NCBI RefSeq assembly: GCF_002896965.1
Contig: NZ_LYMM01000062.1
Location: 1 to 64,000, forward strand
DNA length: 64,000 nucleotides
Reading direction: 5' to 3'
DNA from: Novosphingobium guangzhouense
Lineage (GTDB): Bacteria; Pseudomonadota; Alphaproteobacteria; Sphingomonadales; Sphingomonadaceae
Shown: positions 15,257-24,264 of the stretch, piece after piece
How the letters are laid out: each line of letters opens with the position of its first letter
Position numbering within the stretch: position 1 is the first letter of the stretch
Notes under the pieces: model-generated
The model's input: only the letters and a program-made list of their open reading frames with translations
Told to the model about the DNA's origin: nothing
Databases searched by the model: none
Made by a program: the position numbers and the translations under genes

Positions 15257-15838
15257 TCAGGCCGCCAGCTTGTCCAGCCAGCCTTCGACAATACGTATTG
15301 CCTCAGCATGGCCGGTCTTCACGCCAAGCCCCTGCTCCATCACCACCGCACGGCCGATCCCTGCAAGAACGACGCTGAGCCCGGCGGCATCAAAACCTTC
15401 CAGGCGCTCCAGCTTGTCGCCAAGCATATGCTTGAGGATTTCGACTTGTCGCGCACGCATCTCTTCGCTGTGCTGCGCCATGTAATCGCGCACGGCGGGG
15501 CGGTGGTTCGCCAGTGCCATGAACTCAAGCGCCATTGCAACGCGGCTTGTGTCGATAAAGAAGCTCCAGAGCGCACGCAGCGGCTCGTCAGAGGCCAGCG
15601 CCTCCTCGATCATGCGGTCGCTTTGCGCTGCACCTTGCCGAGAAACCTCAACCAGCAGGTCGTCGGTCGTCGGAAAATAGTAATGAACCAGCGACGGCTT
15701 GAGCCCTGCTCGCGCGGCCACCCGCCGCGAACTTACGGAGGCGTAGCCTTCTTCCCGGATCAACTGATTGGTGGCCTCAACGATTAGCGCCCGCGTAGCG
15801 GACGTTTCTGCTCCGACCCTGCGCGTTGCGCCTGCCAT
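15257..15838 (-). CDS. TetR/AcrR family transcriptional regulator
   Basis: The 193-aa protein has an N-terminal TetR DNA-binding domain (about residues 15-60): IVEATNQLIREEGYASVSSR, then VAARAGLKPSLVHYYFPTTDDLL, with the helix-turn-helix ending in the usual HYYF. The C-terminal ligand domain is all-helical and carries no known signature. It is divergent from the radical SAM gene (98-bp gap) and upstream of the TauD-type gene on the same strand, so regulation of the dioxygenase is the simplest guess. The ligand is unknown. Confidence 0.9.
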   Translation of the reverse strand: MAGATRRVGAETSATRALIVEATNQLIREEGYASVSSRRVAARAGLKPSLVHYYFPTTDDLLVEVSRQGAAQSDRMIEEALASDEPLRALWSFFIDTSRVAMALEFMALANHRPAVRDYMAQHSEEMRARQVEILKHMLGDKLERLEGFDAAGLSVVLAGIGRAVVMEQGLGVKTGHAEAIRIVEGWLDKLAA

Positions 15839-15936
15839 GATATTCCCCTTTCATGCCCGCCTAAGGGTGCAGCGCAGCAAGATCAACCTGCGAAGCCCAC
15901 ATTGACTTTTGTTCTTATTCTGTTCACGCAAGGCAT

Positions 15937-17007
15937 ATGAAAGTGATCAAGGGCAGAGGGGCGGTAAGCGACGCGGCAAGCATGCGTTTCAACCTGCCTG
16001 CGCGAGAGGTAGACGGCGATTGGCTGGATGCGATGGAAACCGTCGATGGCCGCTCTCGTCCCCCGACGACCACCGTGACTGAGGAGCACCCGCGCTCGAT
16101 CCTTTCGTTCAACAAATCGCCCGATGTCCCGTTTGATCGGTCCCTCAATGCCTATCGAGGCTGCGAGCATGGGTGCATTTACTGCTTTGCCCGCCCTACC
16201 CACGCATATCACGACCTTTCGCCCGGTCTTGATTTCGAGACGAAGCTGTTTGCCAAACCTGCCGCTGCCAGGCTCTTGCGCGAAACACTGGCGAAGCCCG
16301 GCTATAGACCGACACCAATCGCAATGGGGACCAATACCGACCCCTATCAGCCGATCGAGGAACGCTACCGCATCACCCGCGAAGTGTTGGAACTCTGCCT
16401 CGACCTGCGCCATCCGGTGACGATCACCACAAAGTCCGACCGCGTACTGCTTGATCTGGACGTGCTTGAACAACTGGCGCAGCGAAACCTTGTCCATGTC
16501 GGCATATCGATAACCAGCCTTGACCCGGTGCTGTCCCGGAAACTGGAACCACGCGCCGCCTCTCCGGCCAAGCGTATGGAGGCACTGGGGCGGCTGGCAG
16601 CAACAGGCGTCCCAGTGCACGTGTCCATCGCGCCTGTCATTCCCTCGATAACCGACAGCTTCATGGAAGCCATCATTGAAGATGCCGCCGATCGGGGCGT
16701 ACGTTCAGCATCATGGATCGTCATCCGCCTGCCCCACGAAGTCGCACCGCTTTTTCGCGAATGGCTCGACACGCACTTCCCCGAACGCGCGGGCAAGGTC
16801 ATGGCGACCATTCGGTCCATACGTGGCGGACGAGACAATGATCCCAACTTCTTCACCCGGATGCGTCCTGAAGGTGTGTGGGCCGACCTGTTCCGCCGCA
16901 GGTTTCGCGTAGCCGCCACAAGGTCGGGGATGACGGGCGTGCAAGTCGACCTCGACTCCACGCAGTTTCGCCGCCCATCCCTCGACGGACAATTGTCACT
17001 TCTCTAG
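15937..17007 (+). CDS. PA0069-family radical SAM protein
   Basis: The 356-aa protein has a radical SAM cluster motif CEHGCIYC (Cys76, Cys80, Cys83), preceded by SLNAYRG as in the SplB/Rv2578c-like subgroup. Downstream are GTNTDPYQPIE, TITTKSDRVLLDLD and HVSIAPVIPSITD. Length and motif order match the PA0069 family, which is widespread and of unknown substrate. It likely works as a cytosolic 4Fe-4S enzyme that cleaves S-adenosylmethionine. The neighbour downstream, an enoyl-CoA hydratase-like gene, starts 59 bp later and may be cotranscribed. Confidence 0.88.
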   Translation: MKVIKGRGAVSDAASMRFNLPAREVDGDWLDAMETVDGRSRPPTTTVTEEHPRSILSFNKSPDVPFDRSLNAYRGCEHGCIYCFARPTHAYHDLSPGLDFETKLFAKPAAARLLRETLAKPGYRPTPIAMGTNTDPYQPIEERYRITREVLELCLDLRHPVTITTKSDRVLLDLDVLEQLAQRNLVHVGISITSLDPVLSRKLEPRAASPAKRMEALGRLAATGVPVHVSIAPVIPSITDSFMEAIIEDAADRGVRSASWIVIRLPHEVAPLFREWLDTHFPERAGKVMATIRSIRGGRDNDPNFFTRMRPEGVWADLFRRRFRVAATRSGMTGVQVDLDSTQFRRPSLDGQLSLL

Positions 17008-17066
17008 ACAAGGATGATTACCTGGAGGCGACTGCGCAATCCGGCCCGAAGCATCTAGCCTGCAGT

Positions 17067-17861
17067 ATGGCCAATCCCATTCTTGTAGACCGCCGCGATG
17101 CGGTGGAAACCGTCACTTTAAACCGACCGGACGCGCTCAACGCCTTCGACGAGGAACTGACTTTCGCGCTGCGCGCCTATTTAGCTGCCTTGCCTCAAAG
17201 GCAAGATGTGCGGGTAGTCATCCTGCGCGCAGAGGGTCGCGCCTTCTGCGCAGGGCTGGATCTGGCTGGCTGGATAGACGACGGATCACAAGGGAAACTC
17301 CAGCACTACTGGCGATTGCAGCGCTCGCTGAGCGGATTGCTCGAACTGATGCGGGCGTGCCCGCAGCCCATCATTGGACTGGGTCATGGTGCGGCCTGCG
17401 GTGCGGGCTTTTCACTCCTCCTGGCGAGTGATGTACGGTTGGGTGCGCCGGATCTGCGAATGAACGCGGCATACATAAAAGTTGGTCTTGGCGGCTGCGA
17501 TCTTGGATGCAGCTATTTTCTGCCCCGGCTGATCGGCGCCTCCATCGCTTCGGAGTATATGCTGACCGGCCGTTTCATGTCTGCCGAGACAGCATTATCG
17601 TGCGGTCTTCTCAGCCGGATCCTACCCGCAGAGCACCTGCTGGACGCCGGACTGCAACTTGCAGCAGAGATGGCGTCCAATTCACCGATGGGCCTTAGGC
17701 TCACCAAAGACGCGCTTAATCGCAACCTTGGCGCGCGATCCTTGTCAGACGCAATGGCGGTGGAAGATCGGCAGCAGGTAATGATGCTGATGTCCGAAGA
17801 TTTTGCGGAGGGCGTGACTGCATTCCGGGAAAAGCGCCCCCCTCACTACCGCGACCGCTGA
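17067..17861 (+). CDS. Enoyl-CoA hydratase/isomerase family protein (second paralogue)
   Basis: This is a 264-aa crotonase-fold protein beginning MANPILVDRRDAVETVTLNR. The oxyanion-hole segments are GRAFCAGLDLAGW and GHGAACGAGFSLLLASDVRL. The second region reads MNAAYIKVGLGGCDLGCSYFLPR, a pattern with Gly-Gly-Cys-Asp instead of the Glu used by classic hydratases, so it may be an isomerase or dehalogenase-like member. The longer open frame starting inside the radical SAM gene is not used. The ribosome-binding site before 17067 is weak. No CoA-ligase or dehydrogenase is adjacent. Confidence 0.83.
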   Translation: MANPILVDRRDAVETVTLNRPDALNAFDEELTFALRAYLAALPQRQDVRVVILRAEGRAFCAGLDLAGWIDDGSQGKLQHYWRLQRSLSGLLELMRACPQPIIGLGHGAACGAGFSLLLASDVRLGAPDLRMNAAYIKVGLGGCDLGCSYFLPRLIGASIASEYMLTGRFMSAETALSCGLLSRILPAEHLLDAGLQLAAEMASNSPMGLRLTKDALNRNLGARSLSDAMAVEDRQQVMMLMSEDFAEGVTAFREKRPPHYRDR

Positions 17862-17943
17862 GCCTGCGTCCGGTCTCGCGAGCAACCGAGGGCAGCATCA
17901 CGCGTTGCTCCTGCCAGAAAGCCACAAGGAACAGGAGCTCTCA

Positions 17944-18216
17944 ATGGCAGAAGAAACCGTCACAACCGAGCACCCCACGAACACGGCACCAGGTCACACC
18001 ACGACCATCATTCGCGAAAGCCGGTCGACTGGCGGCGGCACGGGAATCGTAATGGCGTTGGTGCTGCTGGTCGCGATCGTCGGCGGTATTTACCTGTTCA
18101 GCCAGAACAGCGAAACAGCCAAGGACAATGCCATCGCCAACGCAGCGAACGATGTGGGCGCGGCTGCGACCAAGGTGGGCGATGCTGCGCAGGACGCTGT
18201 GAAGACCGACAAGTAA
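17944..18216 (+). CDS. Small single-pass membrane protein, hypothetical
   Basis: The start at 17944 follows AGGAG at 8 nt and gives 90 aa. A Thr/Ser-rich cytosolic head is followed by one transmembrane helix (GIVMALVLLVAIVGGIYLFS, about residues 33-52). An Ala/Asp/Lys-rich tail with heptad-like NAANDVGAAATKVGDAAQDA may form a surface helix. No domain is recognised. It is common for sphingomonads to carry such small proteins next to housekeeping genes; its function is unknown. A hairpin terminator follows. Confidence 0.75.
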   Translation: MAEETVTTEHPTNTAPGHTTTIIRESRSTGGGTGIVMALVLLVAIVGGIYLFSQNSETAKDNAIANAANDVGAAATKVGDAAQDAVKTDK

Positions 18217-18223
18217 ATCACGA

Positions 18224-18251
18224 AAGCAGCCCCGCGCCGGGGGGGCTGCTT
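18224..18251. terminator. Hairpin between convergent genes
   Basis: AAGCAGCCCC (18224-18233) pairs with GGGGCTGCTT (18242-18251). It lies between the small membrane protein gene and the stop of dnaE and could terminate both; the U tract is short. Confidence 0.65.
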
Positions 18252-18259
18252 CCTTCCTA

Positions 18260-21200
18260 TCAGGCCGCCATTGCAACCCGCTCCGGACCGCGCTTGGCCG
18301 TCAGCGAAACGTTGCTGATCCCTTCCACGCTTTGCAGATGCTCTGCGAATTCGCCGTCCAGTGCAAAATCACGTCCCAGCCGAACCCTTTGCGTGCGCCC
18401 GTCTCCGAGATGGAGCGTGGCGATAACCTCGCCTGCGCCCTGCAGTCCCGGTCGCATCAGCAGGGCCAGTTCCTGCACCGCCTCGACCCGGTCAATGTCC
18501 AGCTTGAGCACCATGCGGGCATCGGCCTTTACTTCATTGAGGGGCCTGCCCCCCCGCACGGTGACGCGCGGCGGCTCATCGGGACTGGGGGAATCAAGTT
18601 CGACGTTGAGAAGGATACACGCACCTTCTTTGGCCCACTTCACGAAGTTCTCGACCAGACTTTCCTCAAAGCACGAAGCAGAGAAATTACCGGACGAGTC
18701 CGAGAAATCGGCCATGACGAAGTCCTTGCCTTTACGGGTCTTTCGCTTCTGGACGTTCTCAACCATTGCGGCCATCACCGCGCCCGTGCGGCCCACGCCG
18801 CCGCCGCCCGCCATGAGGCTGGAATACGTTCGTGCGCCGTTGGCCGATGCCACTGCGCGGTAGGCTTCCACAGGATGGGCAGCGAAGTAAAAGCCGAAGG
18901 TCTCGCGCTCCTTCGCCATCTGGTCGGCGCGATCCCATTTGTCCGCTTCGACAAGGCGCAGACCCTGCTCCACGTGATCGTCACCGCCGAACAGGCCGTG
19001 CTGACTGGAATTGCGCTCACGCGATGAACGATCTGCCTCCGCCAACAGTGTATCCGCATTGGCGAGCACCTTCGCGCGATTGGGCTCCAGTGCGTCAAAG
19101 GCGCCCGCTGCGGCCAGACTTTCAAGCTGGCGCCGGTTCATCGATCCTGCAGGCGCACGACGAAACACGTCGTCAAGGCTTACGAACAGGCCGTTGGCCT
19201 CTCGCTCCGCGACAATGGCGTCCATCGCCTTTTCGCCGACGTTGCGGATGCCTGCCAACGCATAGCGAACGGCATGACTTTCCGCCGTTTCCTCGACGAT
19301 GAACTCAGCCTCAGAGCGATTGATGTCGGGGGCGGCAAGTTCGATGCCGTTGCGACGCGCGTCGTCGACGAATATCGCCAGCTTCTCGGATTGATGCATG
19401 TCGAAACACATTGCTGCAGCGTAGAATTCGTGCGGGTAATGCGCCTTGAACCACGCGGTATGGTACGCCAGCAAGGCGTAGGCGGCCGCGTGTGACTTGT
19501 TGAAGCCATAGCCGGCGAACTTGTCGATCAAATCGAACAGTTCGTTGGCCTTGGCCGCATCGATGCCAGACACTTCCCTGCAACCGTCAACGAAGCGCTG
19601 ACGTTGCTTGTCCATCTCTGCCTGCACCTTCTTGCCCATTGCGCGGCGAAGAAGGTCTGCATCACCCAGCGAGTATCCTGCCAGGATCTGCGCGGCCTGC
19701 ATGACCTGCTCCTGATAGACGAAGATGCCGTAGGTTTCGCCAAGAATACCCGCGAGCTTGTCATGCGGATACTCAATGGGCGCAAGGCCGTTCTTGCGCT
19801 GGCCGAACAGCGGGATGTTGTCCATCGGGCCGGGACGATAAAGCGAGACGAGCGCGATGATATCGCCGAAATTGGTCGGCTTCACCGCCGCCAGTGTACG
19901 GCGCATGCCTTCCGATTCCAGCTGGAATACGCCGACGGTGTCACCCCGCTTGAGCAGTTCGTAAACGCCCGGATCGTCCCATGCGAGCGTCGAAAGATTG
20001 ATGGTGATGCCGCGCCGTTCCAGCAGATCACACGCCTTGCGAAGCACCGACAGCGTCTTCAGACCAAGAAAGTCGAACTTCACCAACCCGGTGTCTTCGA
20101 CATACTTCATGTCGAACTGGGTGACGGGCATGTCCGAGCGGGGGTCGCGGTAAAGCGGGATCAGTTTCGCCAGCGGACGGTCGCCGATCACCACCCCCGC
20201 TGCGTGCGTGGAAGAGTTCCGCGGCAGACCTTCAAGCTGCACCGCCAGATCAACCAGACGGCGCACTTCAGCGTCATTGTCATATTCGCGCTTGAATTCG
20301 GCGACCGGCGGATCCTTGGTGACACCATGCGCCTTGCGGCCCTGAATCGTCTCGGTCAGCGTCCACGGATCAGTCGGATGGTTCGGCACCATCTTGCACA
20401 GGCTGTCCACGCGGCCGTAGCCCATCTGCAGGATGCGCCCACAGTCGCGCAGTACCGCGCGGGCCTTCATCTTGCCGAAGGTGATGATCTGGGCCACGTG
20501 ATCATGGCCATACTTGGCCTGCACATAGCGAATGACCTCACCGCGGCGGGTTTCGCAGAAGTCGATATCGAAGTCTGGCATCGACACGCGTTCCGGATTG
20601 AGGAAGCGTTCGAAAAGCAGGCCAAGTTTCAGGGGATCGAGATCGGTGATGGTCAATGCCCACGCGACCAGCGAGCCCGCGCCCGAACCACGGCCCGGCC
20701 CCACCGGAATGCCATTGTCCTTGGCCCACTTGATGAAGTCGGCGACGATCAGGAAGTAGCCGGGGAAGCCCATGCCGACGATGATCTTCGTCTCGAAATC
20801 AAGGCGCTCAGCGTATTCGAGGAAGTCTTGCGTGACCCCCTTTTCCCGCAAAATCTCATACGCCGCGCGACGCTCGTCCCCCTGCAAGGCCATCGCCTCA
20901 TCCAGTTCCTGCTCGGTAGCGTCCGGCCAATAGGGCGCGAGCCGCGCCGCCAGCCCCCGGCGCGAATCGTCGGCCAGCATCCGCGCTTCACCTTCTCGGT
21001 CGCCGGCAAGACTGGGGAGCAGCGGCTTACGCTTGGGCGGTGAATAGGCACAACGCTGAGCAACGACGAGCGTGTTTGCCAGAGCTTCGGGCAGATCGGA
21101 GAAAAGGTCCGCCATCACATCGGCGGGCTTTACCCAGCGTTCGGAAGACGAGCGCGGCCGTTCGGCGGCATCTACCTGCGTCGAGTTGGCAATGCACAGC

Positions 21201-21862
21201 ATCGCGTCATGCGCGGCGTGGAAGGCCTTTTCGGCGAACTGCGCCGGGTTCGTGCCGACAAGGGGGATATCGCGCTGATAGGCAAGCGCGATCAGATCCT
21301 CCTCGCTCTCGTCCTCCTCCGGCTCGCCGGTGCGGGTGATCTCGATGTAAAGTCGGTCGGCGAACAGGGATTGCAGCGTATCGCAGTAGCTTTCCGCCTG
21401 TTCATGGCGACCGGCCGCATAGAGGCGCGCCAGCGCACCTTCGTTGCCGCCCGTCAGACAGATCAGACCGTCCGTGTATCCCCGCAGCGAATCGAGTTCG
21501 ACATTGGGGTCCATTTCAAGCGGACGATCGAGGTGCGCACGGCTGACGTGGTGGCACAAATTGAGCCAACCAGCCTCGTTCTGCGCGAACAGGGCAAGCC
21601 AGTCGATCGGCCGCTCCTGTCCCTGCGCGACATTGCCGGGGCGAGCGATGGCAAGAAACGTGCCGACGATGGGCTGCACGCCGGCGCCCTTGGCAGCGCC
21701 AGCGTAAGTAGGTGCCGCGTAAAGGCCATTTCGGTCGCACAGGGCAGCAGCGGGAAACTTGCGCTCCTTCGCCAGTTTGGCGATCGCCTTTGGGTCGATC
21801 GCGCCGTCCAGCATGGTGAAGCTGGAAAAGATGCGAAGCGGTACAAAGGGAGCATGCGGCAT
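18260..21862 (-). CDS. dnaE: DNA polymerase III subunit alpha
   Basis: The 1200-aa protein has the DnaE1 layout: an N-terminal PHP domain (FVPLRIFSSFTMLDGAIDP), then the C-family polymerase core with VGPGRGSGAGSLVAW near residue 390 and the catalytic MPDFDIDFCETRRGEV near residue 428. The fingers region follows (LVSLYRPGPMDNIP), then helix-hairpin-helix segments (FAGYGFNKSHAAAYALLAYHTAWFK is the family signature region) and a C-terminal OB-fold area. It is the replicative polymerase catalytic subunit. The length is normal. It is a single gene with no operon partner. Confidence 0.97.
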   Translation of the reverse strand: MPHAPFVPLRIFSSFTMLDGAIDPKAIAKLAKERKFPAAALCDRNGLYAAPTYAGAAKGAGVQPIVGTFLAIARPGNVAQGQERPIDWLALFAQNEAGWLNLCHHVSRAHLDRPLEMDPNVELDSLRGYTDGLICLTGGNEGALARLYAAGRHEQAESYCDTLQSLFADRLYIEITRTGEPEEDESEEDLIALAYQRDIPLVGTNPAQFAEKAFHAAHDAMLCIANSTQVDAAERPRSSSERWVKPADVMADLFSDLPEALANTLVVAQRCAYSPPKRKPLLPSLAGDREGEARMLADDSRRGLAARLAPYWPDATEQELDEAMALQGDERRAAYEILREKGVTQDFLEYAERLDFETKIIVGMGFPGYFLIVADFIKWAKDNGIPVGPGRGSGAGSLVAWALTITDLDPLKLGLLFERFLNPERVSMPDFDIDFCETRRGEVIRYVQAKYGHDHVAQIITFGKMKARAVLRDCGRILQMGYGRVDSLCKMVPNHPTDPWTLTETIQGRKAHGVTKDPPVAEFKREYDNDAEVRRLVDLAVQLEGLPRNSSTHAAGVVIGDRPLAKLIPLYRDPRSDMPVTQFDMKYVEDTGLVKFDFLGLKTLSVLRKACDLLERRGITINLSTLAWDDPGVYELLKRGDTVGVFQLESEGMRRTLAAVKPTNFGDIIALVSLYRPGPMDNIPLFGQRKNGLAPIEYPHDKLAGILGETYGIFVYQEQVMQAAQILAGYSLGDADLLRRAMGKKVQAEMDKQRQRFVDGCREVSGIDAAKANELFDLIDKFAGYGFNKSHAAAYALLAYHTAWFKAHYPHEFYAAAMCFDMHQSEKLAIFVDDARRNGIELAAPDINRSEAEFIVEETAESHAVRYALAGIRNVGEKAMDAIVAEREANGLFVSLDDVFRRAPAGSMNRRQLESLAAAGAFDALEPNRAKVLANADTLLAEADRSSRERNSSQHGLFGGDDHVEQGLRLVEADKWDRADQMAKERETFGFYFAAHPVEAYRAVASANGARTYSSLMAGGGGVGRTGAVMAAMVENVQKRKTRKGKDFVMADFSDSSGNFSASCFEESLVENFVKWAKEGACILLNVELDSPSPDEPPRVTVRGGRPLNEVKADARMVLKLDIDRVEAVQELALLMRPGLQGAGEVIATLHLGDGRTQRVRLGRDFALDGEFAEHLQSVEGISNVSLTAKRGPERVAMAA

Positions 21863-22159
21863 CCGATAAATCTATGCACTGCCCCCCGGCGCGATCAAGA
21901 CCATCACATCACAAGGCAGGGGAAACATCGGTGGTTTGCGCATCGCCGCTCCATGCAAGGCCGAGCGCAACCCGGAAGACCAAGTAGCAATGCTTTGCAA
22001 TGCGACATACTTGCCGCTCGCGAATACAAAGCATTAATCAACCTTACGCCATGATCGTAAGTACACATCCGGATCGACTAGATTGATTCGCCCTTCGGAG
22101 ATGGATACGCCGATGATCATTTCGCCCTATCCGTCCCGAAAGCGTCGCTGACGTCGACG

Positions 22160-23383
22160 ATGCCTGACATCACCACGATTGCGGCATGCAGCACGGCACT
22201 TGGCGCCATCATGTGCATCGCTGTCCTGCTGTCCTGGTTCAAGGACGGCCGTCCGATGCAGCGAAGCTGGCAGTTCGCGCCGTTCGGCATCGCAGTTCCA
22301 GCAGGGGTTCTGCTTACGTATCCCGGAATAATGCCGGGCCCACTTGGGCTAAGATTGGGCTGGTTCGCTCTGACCTTGGTTTACGGCGCTGCGTGGATGG
22401 CCGCTCGGGTAACGGCAGGCCGTAAACCACAGCCCATCCTTATGGTGTTGCCGTGTGTCGCGGTTCTCATCTTTTCAGCGACGATCGGCGCCGACGATGC
22501 CATACCTCAGCTGAGGATGCTGCCGCGCGTACTGCTTTTCGCGCTGTTCGACGGACTTGCCGCGCGGGAGTTCCTGCGCATGCGTCATCCACAACTGCAG
22601 TCTGCAACGACGCTGTACTGGATTTTCGCCCTGTTCTGCGTTTTCGAACTGCTTCGCGCACCTTTTTCCCTTTCGCTGCCCGCGCCATTCGGACCTGAGG
22701 AAACACAAGTCTGGTCTATCGCCTTGTTCAATTTCCTGATCGTTCTGCAGGGATTACTGCTGGGGGTCTTCCTGACAGCATTGGGGCGCGAACAGCTGGC
22801 GGCACAGCACTATCGCCTTGCACTGATCGATCCGCTTACGGGTATCGGCAATCGCCGTGCGCTGGACGAACGGATGGAAGCTCTTGCGCTGACCAGCCGC
22901 AAGGAAGGCTGCACAGCGGTAGCCGTCCTTGACATCGACCACTTCAAGGCGATCAACGACGAACTTGGCCACGCATTCGGCGACATCGTCATAGCGGGCG
23001 CTGCGATGGTCGCACGAGAGGCGCTGACCGGCGAAGATGTATTCCGCGTCGGCGGCGAAGAATTCGCCGCCATTATTCACGCCCACACGCCCGAAGCTAT
23101 CATGACACGGGCCAACGCCATACGCATCGCCTTCGAGGCGCGCAGCCACGTCCATGGTGGGCTTTCCCGTCGATCCACAATCAGTATCGGCGTTGCAATG
23201 CTGCACCTTGGCGATGAGGCGGCATGCTTCGCCGCCGCCGATGAAGCGCTCTACGCGGCCAAGCGGCAGGGTCGTAACCGGGTTGTCATGGCGAAACCCG
23301 TGTCGGTTGCCCCGGCGAAGGCGATCGACTTCGCCGCTGCTGCTGCCGCCGCTGCCGCCGCCGGACGTCGTGCCTCAGCCTAG
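22160..23383 (+). CDS. Membrane-bound diguanylate cyclase (GGDEF domain)
   Basis: The 407-aa protein has six or so hydrophobic helices in the first 215 residues (for example AACSTALGAIMCIAVLLSW and FNFLIVLQGLLLGVFLTALG). A GGDEF domain follows, opening LALIDPLTGIGNRRALDERM and carrying the active-site variant GGEEF in FRVGGEEFAAI. The position of the RxxD inhibitory site reads TGED, so product inhibition may be absent. The end is an Ala-rich tail (FAAAAAAAAAAG). It would make c-di-GMP from GTP at the inner membrane, probably in response to a signal sensed by the helices. It is convergent with the glutathione peroxidase gene. Confidence 0.9.
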   Translation: MPDITTIAACSTALGAIMCIAVLLSWFKDGRPMQRSWQFAPFGIAVPAGVLLTYPGIMPGPLGLRLGWFALTLVYGAAWMAARVTAGRKPQPILMVLPCVAVLIFSATIGADDAIPQLRMLPRVLLFALFDGLAAREFLRMRHPQLQSATTLYWIFALFCVFELLRAPFSLSLPAPFGPEETQVWSIALFNFLIVLQGLLLGVFLTALGREQLAAQHYRLALIDPLTGIGNRRALDERMEALALTSRKEGCTAVAVLDIDHFKAINDELGHAFGDIVIAGAAMVAREALTGEDVFRVGGEEFAAIIHAHTPEAIMTRANAIRIAFEARSHVHGGLSRRSTISIGVAMLHLGDEAACFAAADEALYAAKRQGRNRVVMAKPVSVAPAKAIDFAAAAAAAAAAGRRASA

Positions 23384-23390
23384 CAGGTAA

Positions 23391-23882
23391 TCAGAGCAGC
23401 TTCGCAACGTCCTTTTCCAGCGCGGCGGGTTTGTCTGTGGGCGCATAACGGCGCACCACGTTACCCTGACGATCGATCAGGAACTTGGTGAAGTTCCACT
23501 TGATCGCCTTTGAGCCCAGGAAACCCGGCGCTTCCGCCTTGAGCCAGTCAAACAGTGGCGCCGCATCGGGACCGTTGACTTCGACCTTGCCCATCAATGG
23601 GAAGGAAAGGCCGAAGTTCACTTCACAGAACGACGCGATTTCATCCGCATCGCCCGGCTCCTGCCCGCCGAACTGGTTGCAGGGGAAGGCGATGATTTCG
23701 AAACCCCGATCGCGGTATTTGCGCCAGAGCTCCTCCAGCCCCTTGTACTGCGGGGTAAACCCGCACTTGCTGGCCGTGTTGACGACAAGCACCACCTTGC
23801 CCACCCGGTCGGCGAGACTGATCACCTCGCCGTTGGGTAGAGTTGCAGTGAAATCCGCAATGGAGCGAAGATCGCGGGTCAT
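23391..23882 (-). CDS. Glutathione peroxidase family protein
   Basis: Starting at 23882 gives 163 aa (MTRDLRSIADFTATLPNGEV), the usual length. The peroxidatic Cys is in VNTASKCGFTPQY, the Gln/Trp partners lie in FPCNQFGGQEPGDADEI and IKWNFTKFLID, and a resolving Cys candidate lies in EIASFCEVNFG. This Cys-type enzyme reduces hydroperoxides, probably using thioredoxin. It lies 10 bp after a small conserved gene and behind the lol genes, so it could be the last gene of that run. Confidence 0.92.
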   Translation of the reverse strand: MTRDLRSIADFTATLPNGEVISLADRVGKVVLVVNTASKCGFTPQYKGLEELWRKYRDRGFEIIAFPCNQFGGQEPGDADEIASFCEVNFGLSFPLMGKVEVNGPDAAPLFDWLKAEAPGFLGSKAIKWNFTKFLIDRQGNVVRRYAPTDKPAALEKDVAKLL

Positions 23883-23892
23883 GAACCGGGCG

Positions 23893-24171
23893 TCACGAAG
23901 CGGGGAAATCGGCACGGCGCGAAAGGCGACGGATTTCTCCGATGCGGAACGTGTGATCGCCATCCTTCTGGATCGCGTAATCGTCCTGCTTTTCTTCCGG
24001 CAGCCCCATCACAAAGCCGATCAGTTCGGCCACCGTGCCGCGCCGTATGGTCTTGAACCGGTGGAACAGCCCGCCGCCATCCTCGCACTTGTGCAATTCG
24101 GCCGAATCGTCCCAGCCAAAGCCCTTGGGCGGCGTGGTGCTGGTTTCGATGGTGGACGGGGTGTCGCTCAT
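23893..24171 (-). CDS. Small conserved hypothetical protein
   Basis: The 92-aa protein has an acceptable ribosome-binding site (AAGGA, 8 nt before ATG). It is soluble and acidic in the first half (FGWDDSAELHKCEDGGGLFHRF), with VAELIGFVMGLPEEKQDDYAIQKDGDHTFRI toward the C-terminus. I do not recognise a named domain. Position between the Lol exporter genes and glutathione peroxidase on the same strand, with a 10-bp gap to the latter, suggests cotranscription with it. Confidence 0.7.
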   Translation of the reverse strand: MSDTPSTIETSTTPPKGFGWDDSAELHKCEDGGGLFHRFKTIRRGTVAELIGFVMGLPEEKQDDYAIQKDGDHTFRIGEIRRLSRRADFPAS

Positions 24172-24264
24172 GGGCGGTGTCCTTTCTTGTTCTGGACTTT
24201 ATGATGTGGGGAACGAAAACCGCGAGTTCAACGCCGGTTCCGCCCAGCCCCTCCTTATATCCCC

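Noticed and set aside
19604..21043. A 479-codon open frame on the plus strand inside dnaE
   Set aside because: It is fully antisense to a clear DNA polymerase gene. High GC in third positions removes stops on the opposite strand; its Arg/His/Asp-rich translation has no recognisable domain.
23391..23882. A selenocysteine-type glutathione peroxidase
   Set aside because: The active-site codon encodes Cys, with no in-frame TGA.
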